A stretch of DNA of 64,000 nucleotides from JBKQVT01 sp963727245 (GTDB taxonomy: Bacteria > Planctomycetota > Planctomycetia > Pirellulales > Thermoguttaceae): the NCBI GenBank assembly GCA_963727245.1, contig CAVSFO010000004.1:1-64000 (forward strand). Direction: 5' to 3'. How positions within the stretch are numbered: position 1 is the first letter of the stretch; each line of letters opens with the position of its first letter. The notes beneath the pieces were generated by a model. It was given only the letters and a program-made list of their open reading frames with translations, did not search any database and was not told the DNA's origin. Position numbers and translations under genes: made by a program. Positions 15,708-25,630 of the stretch are shown one piece after another.

Positions 15708-18615
15708 ATGACGAGCAAGTTTTGTATCCCACTAGCGGTAGCGACCGTAGTCCTCCTGGCGCTGAGCGCGGCTGTGGCCGCCGAAACGTCGCCGACCACC
15801 TTCGTCCGGGGCTTTCGCGGCGAGCCGAAGGGCGGCTTCCGAGTCTCTTGGTACACGCATCTGGGCTCGACGACGCCCCTGTTCGGCGTCCGCCAGCAGA
15901 AGGAAGTCGCTGAGATGGTCTGGGAAAGCGCCCCGTTGCCGACGGACATCAGCACCGAAACCGTCACCTTCGTTTGGACGGGCGCCATGGGCGCCATGGC
16001 GCCGGGTGATGGTTTTACGATCTCCGTCAACGGGTGCGCCGCGGCGGATTGCAACGTGGTGCTGGATCCGGTGGAGTTCCCGTCGCGGAAGAATTGCCGG
16101 CTGTTGTACGACGTTGTCTATACAATCAGTGCGTTGAACTCGTCGGGATATTTCTACTTGACGGTGCCGAAGGCCTGGGTCAAGCCGGGCCAAGCCGCCG
16201 TCCTTCACGTCAAGGGCGCCGATAGTCGCACCGGAACGTGGTTCGCATTGGCGCAGGGCAATGATGCCCCGCTGGCCATTCCCAGTCAGAACTGGCGGCA
16301 GGTCACGCACGTGGCGCAGCGGGCCCAGGGAACGGCGCCTCTGGCGGGCGATGAGGCCGCCTACGACTGGTACCTGGTGCAATACGGCGATCCCGGCGTC
16401 TTCACCCCCGTCGGTCCACCGGGCGACCCGGCCGAGGTCGTCGTCTTTCCCGACGGGCAACTCCAGCGCATCGCCAACAAAGAGTGGGATCTGAACGAAA
16501 GTCCCATCACCGGTACGGCCTATCTGACCAACGCCATGTCCTTCGGGTTGTATGAGCATGGGCATACGGCGCCGATGGAAGCCGGCGGTGCGCGGCAATC
16601 GCTGGAAGAAGGCTATTTGCCCATCGTCATTACCGACTGGAAGCACGACGACATCGCAATCCGCCAGCGCACCACCGCCGAGCCGTTGCGAGGCTCCGCC
16701 TACGGGACGGGACTGGAGAGCACGCTGGGTTGGGCGATCTTCGACATCACCAACCGCGGCGAGGAACCCCGCGAGGTCGTCTTCTTCGCCGCCGAGGCCG
16801 GCGACGACAAGAATCCGAAGCGGAGCCTCAGCTACCGCGACGGCGTCGTGCTGGAGGGCGGCAGCGCCCGCTGCTCGGCCCGGGTGCCGTCCGGCTTCAC
16901 GCTGGACTTTCAACCGGCCGTTGCGGGCAACAACAAACTGGAGGGAAAGGTCGACCGCTCGGATCCGAAGACGCTGTTGCGGGAGGGCGGGCTTTACAAC
17001 GCCCTGCTGATGCACGGCCGCATCGAACCGGGGCAGACGGTGCGGCTGGCCGTGAATCGGGTGTTCGATTTCCCCGGCATGCTCTATTGGAGCGGTGCGC
17101 CGCCCAAGGTGGCCCCCGAGGAACTGACCGGCCGAACGCCGGAGCATGCGATTGATTCCGCCCGCGCGACGTGGAAAAGCCTGGCCGCGGGCGTGTCGCG
17201 GCTGAAGACGCCCGACGGCATGCTCAACCGCATCGTGGCCAAGGCCATGCTGGACGGTTACTTCCTCACCAAGCGGTGGAACGGCAAGTACATCGTCTTC
17301 GATTCCGTCCGCTACCGCTGCCAATGGGACGACGCCAGCACAAAGTGGTTCTACGCCCTGGACCTGATGGGCGATCACGCTACGGCGGGCAAGTTATTGG
17401 ACACGGTCTTCGCCCGACAGGGGCGGCGGAAACCCGAGGGAACTGCGCACCCATGAGGGGTGCTTCTCCGACGTGACCAACATCGCTCATGACGGCAGCC
17501 ACGCTGCCTGGGCCGCCTGCAACGGCTGGGCGCTGTGGTCGATGGCCCAGCATGCTCGGCTGGCCAACGATCGCCAATGGCTGGCTGCACACAAGAAGGC
17601 GATACTGGACGGCTGCCAGTGGATCATCCGCGAGCGGAATTTTTCCAAAGAGAAAGCGGATAACCCCTGCCGCGGTCTGATCTACGGCAAGTTCGTCGGC
17701 GACATGCCCGGCGGCGTGGGCTACTTCACCTACTCCGACGCCATCAGCTACCTGGGGCTGCACCAGATGGCCGAATTGCTTACCGAATGGGGATATTCCG
17801 AGGGCCGCGGCCTGCTGGACGAAGCGGAGAACTACCGTAAGGATATCGTTGCGGCTGTGGATCGGTTCACCGACAAATCGAGCGACCCGTGGTATGTGCC
17901 CTGGGACTTGAGTGCGCCGAAGCTCATCAATGAGTATTTCAACGGTGTCTGTGGTCCGATCAACCTGGCCTTCGGCGGCGTGCTTTCCCGCGATGACCCG
18001 CGGATCGCGCAGGTCATCCGCTGGAACCTCGACCGCGTTCACAAGGGCAGCCTGGAAAGTTACGCCGTCAATATGTTCTATAGCCAGGACCTGGCCATCG
18101 TTCTGCTGGAACAGGGGCGCGTCGAGGACTTCCTGCGGATCTTTTATCGAGTCGTCGCCTCGGACATCTCGCATCAGACGCTGACAACGTGCGAGTGGCA
18201 GAGCAATACGCAACCGCACGTCCATTCCATCGCCAGCCTGATCCGGATGTTTCGCACAATGATGGTCGAGGAGCGGGACGGCGGGCTGTATCTGCTGCAA
18301 GGGACCCCGCGGCGCTGGCTGGAGGACAACCAAGAGATCGACATCCGCGAGTTGCCCACCTGGTACGGGCCGCTTTCGCTGCACTGCGTTTCCCACGTCG
18401 GCAACGGCAACGTGCATCTGCGGCTTCAGGTTCCCGAACGATTGGGCCCGGTTCCCATTCACCTCAAGCTGCGGCTGCCGGTGGGGTTGCGCCTTGGCGG
18501 CGTCACCGTCGACGGGCAGCCGCAAGGCCGAATCGACGGGGAGTGGATCGTGCTTTCCGGTCTAAAAGGAAGCGTGGACATCACGGCCCAGACGGCGGCG
18601 GTCCCCGGCCGTTGA
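15708..18615 (+). CDS. Secreted six-hairpin glycosidase-like protein, one frameshift
   Basis: About 969 codons. A signal peptide (MTSKFCIPLAVATVVLLALS) is followed by beta-sandwich regions (about 30-480) and then an (alpha/alpha)6 catalytic-type domain: LKTPDGMLNRIVAKAMLDGY, RCQWDDASTKWFYALDLMGD, and after the frame change DVTNIAHDGSHAAWAACNGW and MFYSQDLAIVLLEQGRVEDF. A short beta domain closes the protein. The frame changes at a GGG run (17438-17440), one extra G restoring PEG to PEELRTHEGCFSDV. The fold suggests a glycoside hydrolase of the rhamnosidase/six-hairpin superfamily; the substrate is not identified. GGGAG lies before the ATG at 15708. The last 73 bp of coding sequence are part of a 96-bp repeat found again at 38614-38709. 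Confidence 0.75.
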
Positions 18616-18638
18616 GTCCCCTGGCGCCCCAACTCCAG
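18543..18638 (+). repeat. 96-bp duplicated segment, copy 1
   Basis: It covers the last codons of the glycosidase-like gene and 23 bp past its TGA. It differs from copy 2 (38614-38709) at six of 96 positions by eye. This copy lies in its original coding context. Confidence 0.85.
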
Positions 18639-19088
18639 ATCAGTGGATTTTCGGGAGAAAGGCCAATGCACCCAAGAACCGTCGGGCGACTTCGGTTGAC
18701 CACGCCGATTCCTCGATGGGCTCTGGATTGCCACCCCGCCGGCGTTTCCGGAAGCTCTTCTGGCGTTTCGGCGGACAAACGGGGGCACGGAAGGTGCCAG
18801 CAGCATTCCTGGTCGCCGGATCGGGCGAGCGGCCGGCGACCGGCTGGTTTTTCGGCCTGCATAGGGCCGAAAATTGCCTGTCCCCTTTGGCCCCAGGGGG
18901 GGTAATCCTCGTCAACGATTACCTTTCACCTTTCACGCCAGGTGAAGGTGGAGGGCGAGGGGGGAACGGCAGTTTCTTGACCTGGGCTTCTGGGGGTGTT
19001 ATCCTGGCAACCGATGGTGGCGCAGCGGTCGGGCGTCTTATTGTGCTGGTGAAGTCCGTTTCTACGACACGCACGGGAGGAGAAGCAC
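18639..19088. other. Intergenic region before the MoxR operon
   Basis: No gene is supported. It should contain the promoter of the long plus-strand operon. A weak TTCACC...GGTGAA stem lies near 18935-18956. The last bases hold the GGAGGAG ribosome site for moxR. Confidence 0.4.
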
Positions 19089-20093
19089 ATGGCAATCACT
19101 GCCAGCGAAGTGGATTCTGGCCGGCAACAGGTCGGCGTCTTTGCGGATCGCGTGCGGGCCATCCGCACGGCCTTGCACGAAGTCGTGGTCGGCCAGGATG
19201 ACGTGATCGACCAACTTCTGGTCTGTGCGTTGACCGGCTCGCACGCTTTGGTCGTGGGTGTGCCGGGGTTGGCCAAGACGCTCATGGTCAAGGCCCTGGC
19301 GGCGGCGTTTCGCTGGAAATACGGACGCATCCAGTTTACTCCCGACCTCATGCCCGCCGACGTCACCGGTTATGAACTGCTCGGTCGGGGCGAGGACGGC
19401 CAGGGACCGACGATGGCCTTCCGGCCGGGTCCGGTGTTTGCCAACCTCGTGCTGGCCGACGAGATCAACCGCGCGCGCCGAAGACGCAATCGGCCCTGCT
19501 GGAGGCGATGGCCGAGCAGCACGTCACGGTGGGTGGAAAGACGTATCCCTTGGAAGAGCCGTTCTTTGTGGCCGCCACGCAGAATCCCATCGAGCAGGAA
19601 GGAACCTACCCGCTGCCCGAGGCACAGTTGGACCGCTTCATGATGGAGATCCGCATCAGCTATCCCACGCCCGAACAGGAGGAAGAGATCGTGTTGCGGA
19701 CGACGGCGGGCATGCCGAAGCTGCCGGAGGCCTCGTTGGATCGCGAGGAGTTTTTGCAGCTTCGCGACCTGGTGTTGGCGGTGCCGGCGGCCAATAACGT
19801 GGCCGCCTGCGCGGTGCGTCTGTGCGGCCTGAGCCGGCCCGAGGACCCGCGCAGCAGCAAGTTCGTCCGCGATTACGTGGCCTGGGGTGCCGGCCCGCGC
19901 GGCTCGCAGAACCTCGTGCTGGCGGCCAAGGCCCGCGCCCTGCTGCTGGGCCGCGGCCCCCATCGCCGAGGACATCCGCGCCATGGCCCTGCCGATCCTG
20001 CGCCACCGGATCATCGTGAATCACCGGGCGGTGGGCGACTCGATTACCTCGGCCGACGTCATCGATCGACTCCTGAAAGAAGTGGCAGCATGA
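19089..20093 (+). CDS. moxR: MoxR-family AAA+ ATPase, two compensating frameshifts
   Basis: GGAGGAGAAG precedes the ATG at 19089. The N-terminus reads GVFADRVRAIRTALHEVVVG; Walker A is GVPGLAKTLMVKALA and Walker B LVLADEINRA. At about 19476 one base is missing (the expected RAPPKTQSALLEAMAEQ is split), and the second frame continues EQHVTVGGKTYPLEEPFFVA and IEQEGTYPLPEAQLDRFMME. A CCCCC run at 19957-19961 has one extra C, after which the third frame ends IAEDIRAMALPILRHRIIVN through DRLLKEVAA. The two indels cancel, so the span is a multiple of three. MoxR ATPases act as chaperones with von Willebrand proteins, matching the downstream genes. It overlaps the DUF58 start by three bases. Confidence 0.88.
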
Positions 20094-21001
20094 GCACGCG
20101 AGTTGCCAGCCGGTTCCTCGATCTGCGCGCGCTGTCGGCGCTGGAGCACATGCGATTCACCGCGCGGCGTCGCGTGGAGGGGACCTTCATGGGCTACCAC
20201 CCGTCGCGCCAATTGGGCGGGGCGGGCGAGTTCGTCGATTTCCGTGAATACAGCGGCGGCGAGGACCTGCGGCGGCTGGATTGGAAGGTGTTGGCCCGCA
20301 CCGGGAAGGCCTTCGTTCGCCTGCACGAAGAGGAAACCAACCTGATTTGCACGCTGGTGATCGACGCCAGCGGCTCGATGCGCTTTGGCGCGGCCGGCCG
20401 GCGGGACACGGCGGGGTCGAAGCTCCAGTACGTCCAGTACCTGGCTACGGCGCTGTCCCATGTGATCAGCCGCAGCCAGGACCAGGTGGGGTTGGCCGTG
20501 CTCAACGGAACTCTGCGGGAGTGGCTTGCCCCGGGCGCCACCGCCTCGCACGTCGAACACCTTCAGCAAGTGATCGAAGGCCTGGAAACGCGGCCCAGCC
20601 TCAGGATGGCCGCCGGCCTGCGCGAGTTGTTCGAGCACTGCCGCCGCCGCGGCGCCTTGCTGGTCATCAGCGATTTTCTCATGGAAGACGTGGAAGAGGT
20701 CTTTGCCGCGCTGCGGCTCTTCCGGCAGCGCGGCTGGGATATCGTCGTCCTCCACGTGGTGCACCCCGACGAGGAACGGCTGCCCGAGGGCATCGCCTTC
20801 CGCTTCGAGGGCATGGAGGACGACGGGCGGGTGAATTGCTCGCCGGCCGAGGTCCGCTCTGCGTACCAGGAGCGGTTCGCGGCCCACTTGGCGATGGTGC
20901 GCCAGTTGGTCCTGGCCGGCGGTTGCGAGTACCGCCGCGTGTCGACCGCGATCCCCTATTTACAGACGTTGGGAGGATTCTTGGTGGAACGAGCCGGTTA
21001 G
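20091..21001 (+). CDS. DUF58 domain protein
   Basis: A 303-residue protein. The DUF58 signature is seen in GTFMGYHPSRQLGGAGEFVD, FREYSGGEDLRRLDWKVLAR and TGKAFVRLHEEETNLICTLV, followed by a von Willebrand-like DASGSMRFGA metal site. DUF58 proteins are regular partners of MoxR ATPases, with an adaptor or vWA-like role that is not well defined biochemically. ATG at 20091 overlaps the stop region of moxR, so the two are coupled. The frame is intact. Confidence 0.9.
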
Positions 21002-21081
21002 GGCGAGGAAAGAGCGGCGACTTTTCCCGCCCCCGAGATCGAGCACGGAGATCGGCGACGGCAGTCGCCTCCTGCAATACC

Positions 21082-23249
21082 ATGACGTTTCTGCATCCCT
21101 GGGCCATTTGGATCGGTGCGGCGGCAGCGGCGGTGCCGCTGCTGATCCATTGGCTGACGCGGCCGCGGCCCGTGCAATTTCCGCTCTCCACGCTGCGGTT
21201 CGTCCGCGAGGCCATTCGCCAGCAGCGAAGCTGGCACCGGCTGCGCGATTGGCTGCTGCTGGCTTTGCGAACGCTGGCGGTGTTGTTCCTCGCCCTGGCC
21301 CTGGCACGGCCGCAATGGGGACAGCGACTGCAAATCTCCGATCTCGAGGGCAGCGACGCCGTGCGCGTGGTGCTGCTGGACGTCAGCCAGAGCATGGCGG
21401 CCCGCGAGGGGGCCGTCGAGCAGATCGAGCGGGCACGGACGGTCGCCGCCCGTTACCTCCGCTATCGGCCCGGACTGGCGGCCAACTTGATCCTTGCCGG
21501 CGCGCGGCCGCAAGGCGTGTTCGACGGTCCGTCGACGAACTTCGACGCCTTGCGCGACGAGTTGGCGCACTGTCGCGCCCTGCCCCAGCGAATGGACGTC
21601 AACCGGGCGTTGGACCTGGCCGCCCGCATGTTGGCGCCCGCCTCCCAGCGCGATCGTCGCCGGCGGGAACTGGTGGTGATCAGCGATTTTCAGCGCTCCT
21701 CGTGGGCCAAGGCCGACTTCTCGCCGCTGCCGGCCGACACGCAGATCCAACTGGAATCGACTGCCCCCGCCCAGCCGCCGGCCAACCTGGCGATCTTGCA
21801 GGCCCAGGGGCGCGCGGCCGGCCCTCAGGGCAGCACGCAACTCGACGTCGACGTCGGCAACTACTCGCCCACGGCCGGCAAGATCACCGTTGAGGTGGCC
21901 ATCGGCAATTCGAGTTGGCGGTTGACGGGCACCTGTCCGCCCGCGCGCCGCACCACGCTGAGCGGGGACATCGGCGCCGTCCGCCCCGGCTGGCAAGCGG
22001 GCGAGGCGCGGCTGGTGGCAGTCGACGACGCGCTGGCCGCCGATAACGTCTACCCCTTCGTGCTGCATGTCCGGCCGCAGCCGACCTATGTCTTGATGAC
22101 CCGCCAGGCGCGGGGGCGAAAGGCCACGTCCAGCCTGTTCCTCGAATGCGCCCTGGCCCCGACCGCCCGCAACAATCGCCAACCCGGCGAGCACGCTTCT
22201 GCCGGCGGGGCAGCGCGGCTCCCCGGCGGCGCGCTTCCCTGTCCGCGCATCGTCCGCATGGACCCCGCCGCGCTCGACCAGGCGGTCGCTGCCGCCGGCG
22301 ACTTGATCGTGTTGGATCATCCCGGCAAGCTGACCGACGAGACGGTCAGGCTCCTGGCGGCCCTGCTGCATCGCGGGCGGCCGATCTTGTATGTGGCCGC
22401 CGAACTGGTCGATGCCACCAACCTGAAACGGTTGGGCGAGGCGGCGGGCAGCGGCTTGCAGATGCCGGTGGAGTTCACGCCCCCTCCCGCCGGCCAGGTG
22501 CGCCGCGATCTGTTCTACACCGCGATGCGTCGCGACAGCCCGCCGTTGAGCGTCTTCGGCGACAGCCTGGCGGCGGTGGTGGGCCGGCTCCGTTTCGCCG
22601 GCGGCCTGAGTTCCCGCCGGCTGGAGACGGGCGTGGACGCCGACGTGCTGGCGGCCTACAACGACGGCTCGGCCGCCATCGTGTTCTGCTCGTCCGACGC
22701 CGGCGTCCTGGCGGTGATCAACGCCGATCTCGGGGCATCGAACCTGCCCAAGACCTCCGCCTTCCTGCCCTTGCTGACAGAACTGGTCGAGCAGATGCTC
22801 GATCGGCGCCGCGCCACGGAGGCGGCCTTCTGCGGCGAGCCGTTGGTGGTCCGTCTGCCGCCCGAGGCCGGCGCAGCGGCCGGCCTGCAAGTGCGCGGGC
22901 CGGCGGCGCAGGGGCCGAGGCCGCCGTGGGCCGCTACGGCGAGCTGGTCGACGAGGCCGGGGGCGCGGTCTGGCGGTGGGCGAGCCCGGGGCCGCCGGGC
23001 GTCTATCGCGTCGAGCGCGACGGCGTACCCGTCTTCGCCCAGGCCGTCACCATCCCCCCCGAGGAAAGCCAGCTCGAGGTGCTGCCGCCCGAGGTGCTGA
23101 CCAGCCGGCTTGCCGCCGGCCGCCCGGCGGTCTATCACGGCGCCGCCGACGAGGGCCGGCGCGGCGATGATTTCTGGAAATGGTTCGCCGTGGCATGCGT
23201 CGTGTGTATCCTGGGAGAAACCGCCGCCTTGTTGTGCTTCCGCACCTGA
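21082..23249 (+). CDS. BatA-type membrane protein with vWA domain, one frameshift
   Basis: The N-terminus (HPWAIWIGAAAAAVPLLIHW) is the BatA N-terminal membrane segment and is followed by the pattern PVQFPLSTLRFVREAIRQQR. A second transmembrane helix (LLLALRTLAVLFLALALARP) comes next, then a vWA-like domain with DVSQSMAAREG and VVISDFQRSSW. A long extracytoplasmic region with RPILYVAAELVDATNLKRLG follows. One G is missing from a G run at 22911-22914; the next frame continues EAAVGRYGELVDEAGGAVWR to a C-terminal helix (FAVACVVCILGETAALLCF). The span is one base short of a multiple of three. Families like this sit in MoxR operons as envelope proteins of unknown substrate. The ribosome site is weak. 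Confidence 0.85.
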
Positions 23250-23253
23250 GCCT

Positions 23254-25567
23254 ATGACGCACATCACCTTCGATCCTCGCATTCCGCTGGCGATGTGGGT
23301 GCCCCTGGCGCTGGCCGCCGCGGCGCTGTTGGGCTGGTACGCCGCGGCCGGACGGCGGCGCTTGCCGGCGTAACGATGGTGGCTCGTGGTGGCGCTGATG
23401 GTGCTGGCCGCCGCCGTGCCGCTGGTCGTCCTGCTCAATCCCACCTGGCGGGAGCGAATTCCGCCGCCGCCCGGCAAGCCGCTGCTGACGATCCTCGTCG
23501 ACCGCTCGGCCAGCATGGCCACGCGGGACGCCGACCGCGGTCAAACCCGCTATCAAGCCGCGGTCGCCTGCGCCGCGGCCGCTGTGGGCGAGCTGAAGGA
23601 CCGCTACGAGGTTCGTATCCGCTCGTTTGCCGACGTGTCGGCGGCGGCCTCGCTGGAGTCGCTTTCCAAGCGGGAGCCGGACGGGCCGGCGACCGACCTG
23701 GCCGCCGCCGTGCAAAACACCCTGGAAGATGACCGGCCGCAGGGCCAGGCGATGCTGCTGCTGAGCGACGGCATCGACAACGCCGGCGGCGTCGAGCGGC
23801 TGCGGCAGAGCGCCGCCAAGGCGAAGGCGATGGCTGCCCCGGTGTATGTGCGGACGATCGGCGGCCCGGCCACCGTCAACGACCTCAACGTCAGCATTCA
23901 GCAGCCGCAGGAACTGGCCTTCGTGGGCCAGCGCGTGCCGGTGGCGGTCAGCCTGCGGCAGCGCGGGTCGCTGGCGGCCAAGACCACGGTCGCCTTGCTG
24001 CTGGGCGGCAAGTGCGTGGAACGGCGAGACGTCAAGCTGAAACCCAACGACACCGTCGAGGAGGTCTTCTACCTGTCGCACAAGACCGCCGGCCTCTATC
24101 GCTATGAAGTCCGCGCCGACGCCCTGCCGGGGGAAGCGACCACCGTCAATAACAGCGCGCCGCTGCTGCTCCGCGTCGTGGACCAGCCGGTCCGGGTGCT
24201 GCTCTTGGAGGGCAAACCGTATTGGGACACGAAGTTTCTGGTGCGCACCTTGTCGGCCGATCCGTCGGTGGCGCTGACCAGCGTGGTGCAACTTGCCGAG
24301 GGCCGGCTGCTGCAACGAACCATTCCGCGCCAGGCGGCGGCGGCGGAGAAATCCGCGGCGGAGAGTTCCGCTCCCAAGAGCAAGAGCAAACCTCGCCCAC
24401 CCCAGGGATCGCAGGCCGGCTCCGCCGGCGATCGCGAGCAGTGGACCATCGAGAAGGACGCGGGAAAATTCCTCTCCGACGCCGCTGCGCTGGCCTCCTA
24501 TCAGATCGTCATCCTCGGCCGAAACGCGGAGATCTTTCTGACCGACGACGCGCTGGCGAACCTGCGGAAATGGCTGGCCGAAGGCGAGGGGTCGCTGGTC
24601 TGCTTCCGCGGTCCGCCGGCGTCGCCGATCAGCCAGCGGCTGGGAGAATTGATGCCCATGCGCTGGATACCGACGGCCGAATCGCGATTCTACATGCAGT
24701 TGACCGGCGCCGGCCAGGCGTTGCGATGGTTGCCCGCCGTCGGCAGCGAAAAGAATCCACTGGCCGAGCTGCCCTCGCTGGCCACCACGGCGCGGCCGGA
24801 GGCCTGCAAGGCGCTGGCCGTGGTCCTGGCGACGGGCAACGCCGGCGGCCCGGGCGAGTCCAACCCCGTGATGGCCTATCAGCCCGTCGGCAACGGCCGG
24901 GTGGTCGTCGTGGAAGGCGCCGGCATGTGGCGCTGGGCCTTCCTCGCGCCCGAGCACCGCCAGCAGGAGGAAATCTACGGTTCGCTGTGGCGCAGCCTGG
25001 TCCGCTGGCTCGTGGCCAACGTGGGCCTGCTGCCGTCGCAACGGCTGTCGCTGCGCCGACACGCTGAGCTTCAACACCGATGAAAACGTGACGGCCACGC
25101 TCTTGGTCCGCGCCTGGTCCGGCGACCCGCCTCAAGTGGAGCTGACGGGCGGATCGTCGGCAGAGCCGCGGAAGTTTGCTTGCCTGCCCCGCGGCAACTA
25201 TCCCGGCCAGTTCTGCGTCGCCTTGGGACGACTGCCCGAGGGGCGATATTTGCTGCGCGTCGCGGGTCTCGACAAGGACGATCCGTCGGGCGTGGCGCCC
25301 TTCGACGTGCGCGGAAATCTGGCGGAGCGTCTCGATCTCTGCGCACAGCCGAAGCTGATGAAGCTGATTGCCCAAGAGAGCGGCGGCGCGGCCCTGGAAA
25401 CCGCCGATCCCCGCCTCCTGGCACGACAGTTCGAGCAACATCTCAGTCGCACCCGACCCGAACGCGCGACGCGAATCATGGCCTGGGACCGCTGGTGGGT
25501 GCTGCTGGGCGCGTTGGCGATCTGGGGCGCCGCCTGGGGGCTGCGCCGCCGGTCTGGGCTGGTATGA
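23254..25567 (+). CDS. Large vWA membrane protein, one nonsense codon and one frameshift
   Basis: ATG at 23254 lies four bases after the previous stop. It opens with a membrane helix (PLAMWVPLALAAAALLGWYA), then reaches an in-frame TAA at 23371 and resumes RWWLVVALMVLAAAVPLVVL (second helix). A vWA domain follows with VDRSASMATRD and MLLLSDGIDNAGGVERLRQS. The middle (VRVLLLEGKPYWDTKFLVRT) is typical of planctomycete glutamine-amidotransferase-like vWA proteins. An extra C near 25056 shifts the frame; the C-terminus resumes DTLSFNTDENVTATLLVRAW and ends with a helix (WWVLLGALAIWGAAWGL). Both ends carry membrane anchors. The nonsense codon may be an error or may reduce the gene to a start at 23386. 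Confidence 0.82.
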
Positions 25568-25630
25568 AAGGTGTGCCGGCGTCGCATCGCCTCTCCCCAA
25601 GGGAGAGGAAACTTTAACGGATAACTCGAC

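Noticed and set aside
15732..17378. A 548-codon minus-strand ORF opposite the glycosidase-like gene
   Set aside because: It is antisense to a gene with signal peptide and fold features, and no protein-like motif is visible.
22146..23249. Separate plus-strand ORFs inside the vWA genes
   Set aside because: They are out-of-frame readings except for the C-terminal part, which is the frameshifted end of the BatA-type protein.
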